From CAZUMW01 sp964621615 (GTDB lineage Bacteria; Desulfobacterota; WTBG01; CAIYCZ01; CAIRTM01), in the NCBI GenBank assembly GCA_964621615.1, contig CAZUMW010000086.1, positions 1 through 7,620 on the forward strand: a stretch of 7,620 nucleotides of DNA, read 5' to 3'. Shown one piece after another: positions 5,150 to 7,620 of the stretch. The notes below the pieces were generated by a model. It ran no database searches. It saw only the letters and a program-made list of their open reading frames with translations, and was not told the origin of the DNA. How positions within the stretch are numbered: the first letter of the stretch is position 1; every line of letters begins with the position of its first letter. The position numbers and the translations under genes are program-made.

Positions 5150-6055
5150 ATGAGGCTGAACAGTATCTATATTATCTGCCTGGTGAACATGCTGCACCTG
5201 TTTTTTTCACTTTCAGCACACGCCGGAGAAACCGGACATTATGTGCCCGGCATTGAGGGCATTAAGATGGCAACCGCCCCTCCGCCGGGATTTTATTACA
5301 AGCTGTACAACGTCTTCTACTATTCGGACACATTCCGATCTGTTCACGGCTCGCAGCAGTTTCAGCCCGCCATTCAGGATTTTATTATGGTGCACCGGCC
5401 TATCTGGGTCACCAACAAGAAGCTGTTCGGCGCCGATTATATCGTTACCGCTCTTTTTCCGTTCACCTATGCAGATATCAATATTCGCGAGGCGGGCCTG
5501 CATGACAAGAGCTGGTCGCTCGGCGACATTTGCGTTGAGCCCTTCTGTCTCGACTGGCACAGAGAGCGCTGGGATGCCATGTTCAGCCTTGCCGTGTATA
5601 TGCCCACCGGGAAGCACAGCCCCCGCAGGCCGGCTTTGCCGGGCAAGGATTTCTGGACCCTTCTGGTCTCCATAGGGCCGACACTCTATCTGGACAGTGA
5701 AAAAACGTGGGCCATATCGACGCTTGTCCGCTATGAGCTTCACAGCAGAAAGCATGATGCGGATATCAGGCCGGGGGATGATTTAACCTTTGATGCCTGT
5801 ATCAGCAAATCGTTCGGAAGGCTTTGGGATATCGGCCTGTGCGGCTACGGGCACTGGCAGCTGACCGACGACCGCGGCGATGATATTGACTATGATAACA
5901 GCATACATGACCGGGTCTTCGGCCTGGGTCCTGAAATCACCATTTATGTGCCGTTTCTCAAACTGAAATTTCAGTTCCGCACACAATTCGAATTCGGCGC
6001 CCGAGACCGGACAGAAGGTATGATTACGAATTTTTCGTTCACAAAGATATTTTAG
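5150..6055 (+). CDS. SphA-family / phenol-meta-type outer-membrane protein (301 aa)
   Basis: ATG 5150 is preferred over an in-frame TTG at 5120 because GAGGAA (5135-5140) lies 9 nt upstream and a normal signal peptide then begins at once: residues 1-25, cleavage after SAHA. The mature protein opens with HYVPGIEGIKMATAPPPGF (30-48), the hallmark start of the SphA/Phenol_MetA_deg family (COG4313-type), followed by YNVFYY and alternating aromatic beta-strands. The chain ends in ...FSFTKIF, with the terminal Phe typical of barrels inserted by the BAM machinery. Length is normal for the family. Members are predicted outer-membrane channels, some beside aromatic-degradation genes, but transport has rarely been shown. 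No catabolic gene is nearby, so no substrate can be assigned. It is the first gene of an operon with the lipoprotein gene 16 nt downstream. Confidence 0.88.
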   Translation: MRLNSIYIICLVNMLHLFFSLSAHAGETGHYVPGIEGIKMATAPPPGFYYKLYNVFYYSDTFRSVHGSQQFQPAIQDFIMVHRPIWVTNKKLFGADYIVTALFPFTYADINIREAGLHDKSWSLGDICVEPFCLDWHRERWDAMFSLAVYMPTGKHSPRRPALPGKDFWTLLVSIGPTLYLDSEKTWAISTLVRYELHSRKHDADIRPGDDLTFDACISKSFGRLWDIGLCGYGHWQLTDDRGDDIDYDNSIHDRVFGLGPEITIYVPFLKLKFQFRTQFEFGARDRTEGMITNFSFTKIF

Positions 6056-6071
6056 AGAAAGCCAAGAGACA

Positions 6072-6806
6072 ATGCAAAAACAATGTATAGTGCCGGTGCT
6101 GATATGCTTTGCAGCAGCTTGTGCAGGGCCGGGATGTGCTTCAAAAAACTATTCCACAACGCTCAGGCCCTGCCCGCATTCCTTTGATGAGCTGCAGGCA
6201 GAATTCTACATAGATCACGTTGATACAATCCCGCCTCTCATTTTCTATATGAGCGGTTTTACCGACAGCGAGTACTGGTCAAAAAAAGTAAAAGATGCTG
6301 CACGGAGCGACCGGTTCCCCCGGCAGCTCAGGCAGCTGGTCGCCCGAAAATATCCGGGCCTCTTTGCAGACACGCCTGAAGCACTGGAGGTTGATATTTA
6401 CTTCACCATCATGAAGTTCCATGAAACGAGCACCGCATCATCGTTTCTGACCTCCGTCAGCTGGGGTATATTCGGCATTATATTTCCGCTGCCCATTGTC
6501 ATGCAGTATGAGTGCAGCATACGGATACACTTTCCCGATCTTCCGGCTGAAAAGGCAACTGTTTTTCGCAACCGGCTTATAACCTGGGTGTCGTTCCCGT
6601 CGCCGCTGGCGCTTATTCCCGTTCCCGCACCGGCAAACCGTCGCGCCTGTGTGATCTATCCGTTTCAAACTGAATATTATTCCGGGCGACGCTTCACACT
6701 TGAATGCTTCGGCGAGGCAGTTGTACAGGCAATAGACAAAATAGACGCAAAGCGTCTTAATGAGGCGTACCGCAAGCGGTGCGCCCGTCGCCGGACGAAA
6801 AATTGA
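6072..6806 (+). CDS. Putative lipoprotein with internal hydrophobic segments (244 aa)
   Basis: The gene starts 16 nt after the SphA-type gene, with only a weak purine-rich site before ATG 6072, suggesting translational coupling. The N-terminus is a lipoprotein-type signal: a hydrophobic stretch (CIVPVLICFAAAC) with two possible lipidated cysteines, C17 (AAAC) or C22 (GPGC followed by AS). Neither is an ideal lipobox. The mature part starts with a Ser/Thr-rich linker, then SFDELQAEFYI. A hydrophobic segment at about 125-144 (WGIFGIIFPLPIVM) and another near 170-190 rich in Pro (FPSPLALIPVPAPA) could lie in or on a membrane. The C-terminus is strongly basic. I do not recognise the family. Its partner gene suggests an envelope role, perhaps supporting or anchoring to the barrel protein; that is inference. 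Confidence 0.8.
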   Translation: MQKQCIVPVLICFAAACAGPGCASKNYSTTLRPCPHSFDELQAEFYIDHVDTIPPLIFYMSGFTDSEYWSKKVKDAARSDRFPRQLRQLVARKYPGLFADTPEALEVDIYFTIMKFHETSTASSFLTSVSWGIFGIIFPLPIVMQYECSIRIHFPDLPAEKATVFRNRLITWVSFPSPLALIPVPAPANRRACVIYPFQTEYYSGRRFTLECFGEAVVQAIDKIDAKRLNEAYRKRCARRRTKN

Positions 6807-6831
6807 CCTCCCCCCAGCTTGGTGCTATAAT
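6803..6831 (+). promoter_or_regulatory. Sigma70-type promoter overlapping the lipoprotein stop codon
   Basis: TTGACC (6803-6808), exactly 17 nt, then TATAAT (6826-6831), an 11 of 12 match. The TGA stop of the preceding gene (6804-6806) is part of the -35 box. The leader to ATG 6880 would be about 40 nt. The same -35 variant TTGACC with the same spacing occurs at 2260. Confidence 0.75.
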
Positions 6832-6879
6832 GTTGAATTATAATTTATCATTTTAAAAACGTATTTCAGCGGAGGGAGC

Positions 6880-7524
6880 ATGAGGACAAAAACAACCATT
6901 ATCGCAACGCTATGTTCAGCTGCAGCCGTGCTGTACTGCATAATCGGCTGCGAGCAGCCTTCCCTTAAAGGGCTTCTAACACTTAACCTTACCGATGCCC
7001 CCGCAAACTATGAACATGTCTATATTACTTTCACCGAAGTGTCTATACATAAAGCGGTAGCAGATAACGAAACGGTACAGGTCGGCACCGATAACCAGAC
7101 AGACAATGCCACCGACAACGGAACCGCTTTTGACAACGAAACAGATACCGGTTCCGGCTGGATTGTCATAAACACCGAGGAACAGGGGTTCGATCTGCTT
7201 GAGCTTCAGGACGGCAATTTTGATCTTCTTGCACAGGCAGAACTTGCTACCGGCAAATACACACAAATTCGCCTGAAAATTACCGATGCAGTCGATGAAA
7301 GCGGCAATCCGAAAACCTACGTTGCGGTTGATAATGAAACGTATCCCCTGACGGTCCCCAGCGGAACGAAATCAGGACTCAAGCTGACAAAGCCGTTCAC
7401 CATCGAACCTGAGGGCGAAACCGTGCTGTATCTTGATTTTGACGCCTCAAAATCAGTAAAGCAGACTGGAAGCGGCAAATACAAACTGCAGCCGACGATA
7501 AAGGTGTTAACCGAGCTCCCCTGA
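6880..7524 (+). CDS. DUF4382-type lipoprotein with DNxT repeat insert (214 aa)
   Basis: GGAGGGAG (6871-6878) directly precedes ATG 6880. The signal peptide ends in a good lipobox, IIGC24, with Glu at +2, so outer-membrane localisation is likely. The mature protein follows the DUF4382 pattern: GLLTLNLTDAPANYEHVYITF near the N-terminus, GWIVINTEEQGFDLLELQDG in the middle, TGKYTQIRLKI, then KLTKPFTIEPEGETVLYLDFD and the end strand KYKLQPTIKVL. The fold is expected to be a beta-sandwich; the biochemical function of the family is unknown. Residues 62-92 are a low-complexity insert with five D-N-x-T motifs, three in tandem (71-82), and a sixth copy lies at 151-154. It has its own promoter at 6803 but may also be reached from the operon upstream. 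No terminator was found after it. Confidence 0.88.
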   Translation: MRTKTTIIATLCSAAAVLYCIIGCEQPSLKGLLTLNLTDAPANYEHVYITFTEVSIHKAVADNETVQVGTDNQTDNATDNGTAFDNETDTGSGWIVINTEEQGFDLLELQDGNFDLLAQAELATGKYTQIRLKITDAVDESGNPKTYVAVDNETYPLTVPSGTKSGLKLTKPFTIEPEGETVLYLDFDASKSVKQTGSGKYKLQPTIKVLTELP

Positions 7525-7602
7525 AAATCTTTTCCTGCGAAAGCACAAAAAGCCCCGGTCGGTAACAGGGAAACATATACAATATCATAAAAGAAGGAGC
7601 GC

Positions 7603-7620
7603 ATGCGGATACTGCGTACC
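7603..7620 (+). CDS. Start of a gene running off the right edge
   Basis: ATG 7603 follows AAGGAG (7594-7599) by 3 nt and opens with MRILRT before the window ends. The spacing is short but similar to that of the DUF4382 gene upstream, and no terminator separates the two, so co-transcription is possible. The product cannot be named from six residues. Confidence 0.45.

Noticed and set aside
5213..5755. 180-codon minus-strand and 144-codon plus-strand alternative frames
   Set aside because: Both overlap the SphA-family gene, whose frame has family motifs and a terminal Phe; the alternatives show only biased shadow composition.
1..7620. CRISPR array or intact insertion sequence
   Set aside because: No regularly spaced repeats, no transposase frame and no terminal inverted repeats with target duplications were seen.

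Overview
The window reads as a chromosomal accessory region of a Gram-negative bacterium of moderate GC content with AT-rich intergenic stretches. The best guess is a deltaproteobacterium (Desulfobacterota). That guess rests on remembered family resemblance: the HU/IHF protein, a secreted Asp-box/TSP3/FN3 protein, a SphA-type outer-membrane protein and a DUF4382 lipoprotein. No rRNA, tRNA or CRISPR array is present, and no search was run.

Left part (1-1584): the end of a plus-strand HU/IHF-type DNA-binding protein gene, then about 1.3 kb without a confident intact gene. This stretch holds a promoter-like site with a 12-bp palindrome in its spacer. It also holds a minus-strand tyrosine-recombinase remnant whose catalytic tyrosine codon reads Cys and which ends in a 12-bp hairpin, and a weak minus-strand small ORF. 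It ends in a structured segment (about 1288-1486) closed by a textbook intrinsic terminator. The left arm of that terminator can also pair with an upstream segment, which is the geometry of an attenuator or riboswitch.

Middle (1585-4398): a stand-alone CheY-like receiver gene with all phosphorylation residues, an AT-rich gap with a good sigma70-type promoter, and a 683-residue secreted protein. That protein has a signal peptide, a beta-propeller-like region with Asp-box motifs, a probable beta-sandwich region, a thrombospondin type 3 calcium motif and a C-terminal FN3-like domain.

Right part (4399-7620): the gap 4399-5149 contains an exact-consensus sigma70 promoter followed at once by a perfect 12-bp palindrome, with no obvious plus-strand gene behind it. 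A plausible 111-codon minus-strand gene lies opposite. Then come a SphA/phenol-meta-type outer-membrane protein and a lipoprotein 16 nt apart, almost certainly co-transcribed. A DUF4382 lipoprotein follows, whose own promoter overlaps the preceding stop codon. The first codons of another gene lie at the right edge.

Taken together, the right-hand genes look like a cell-envelope cluster: an outer-membrane barrel, two lipoproteins and one secreted surface protein. Nothing in the sequence fixes a substrate. The most unusual elements are regulatory: the possible switch upstream of the receiver gene and the orphan promoter-operator.
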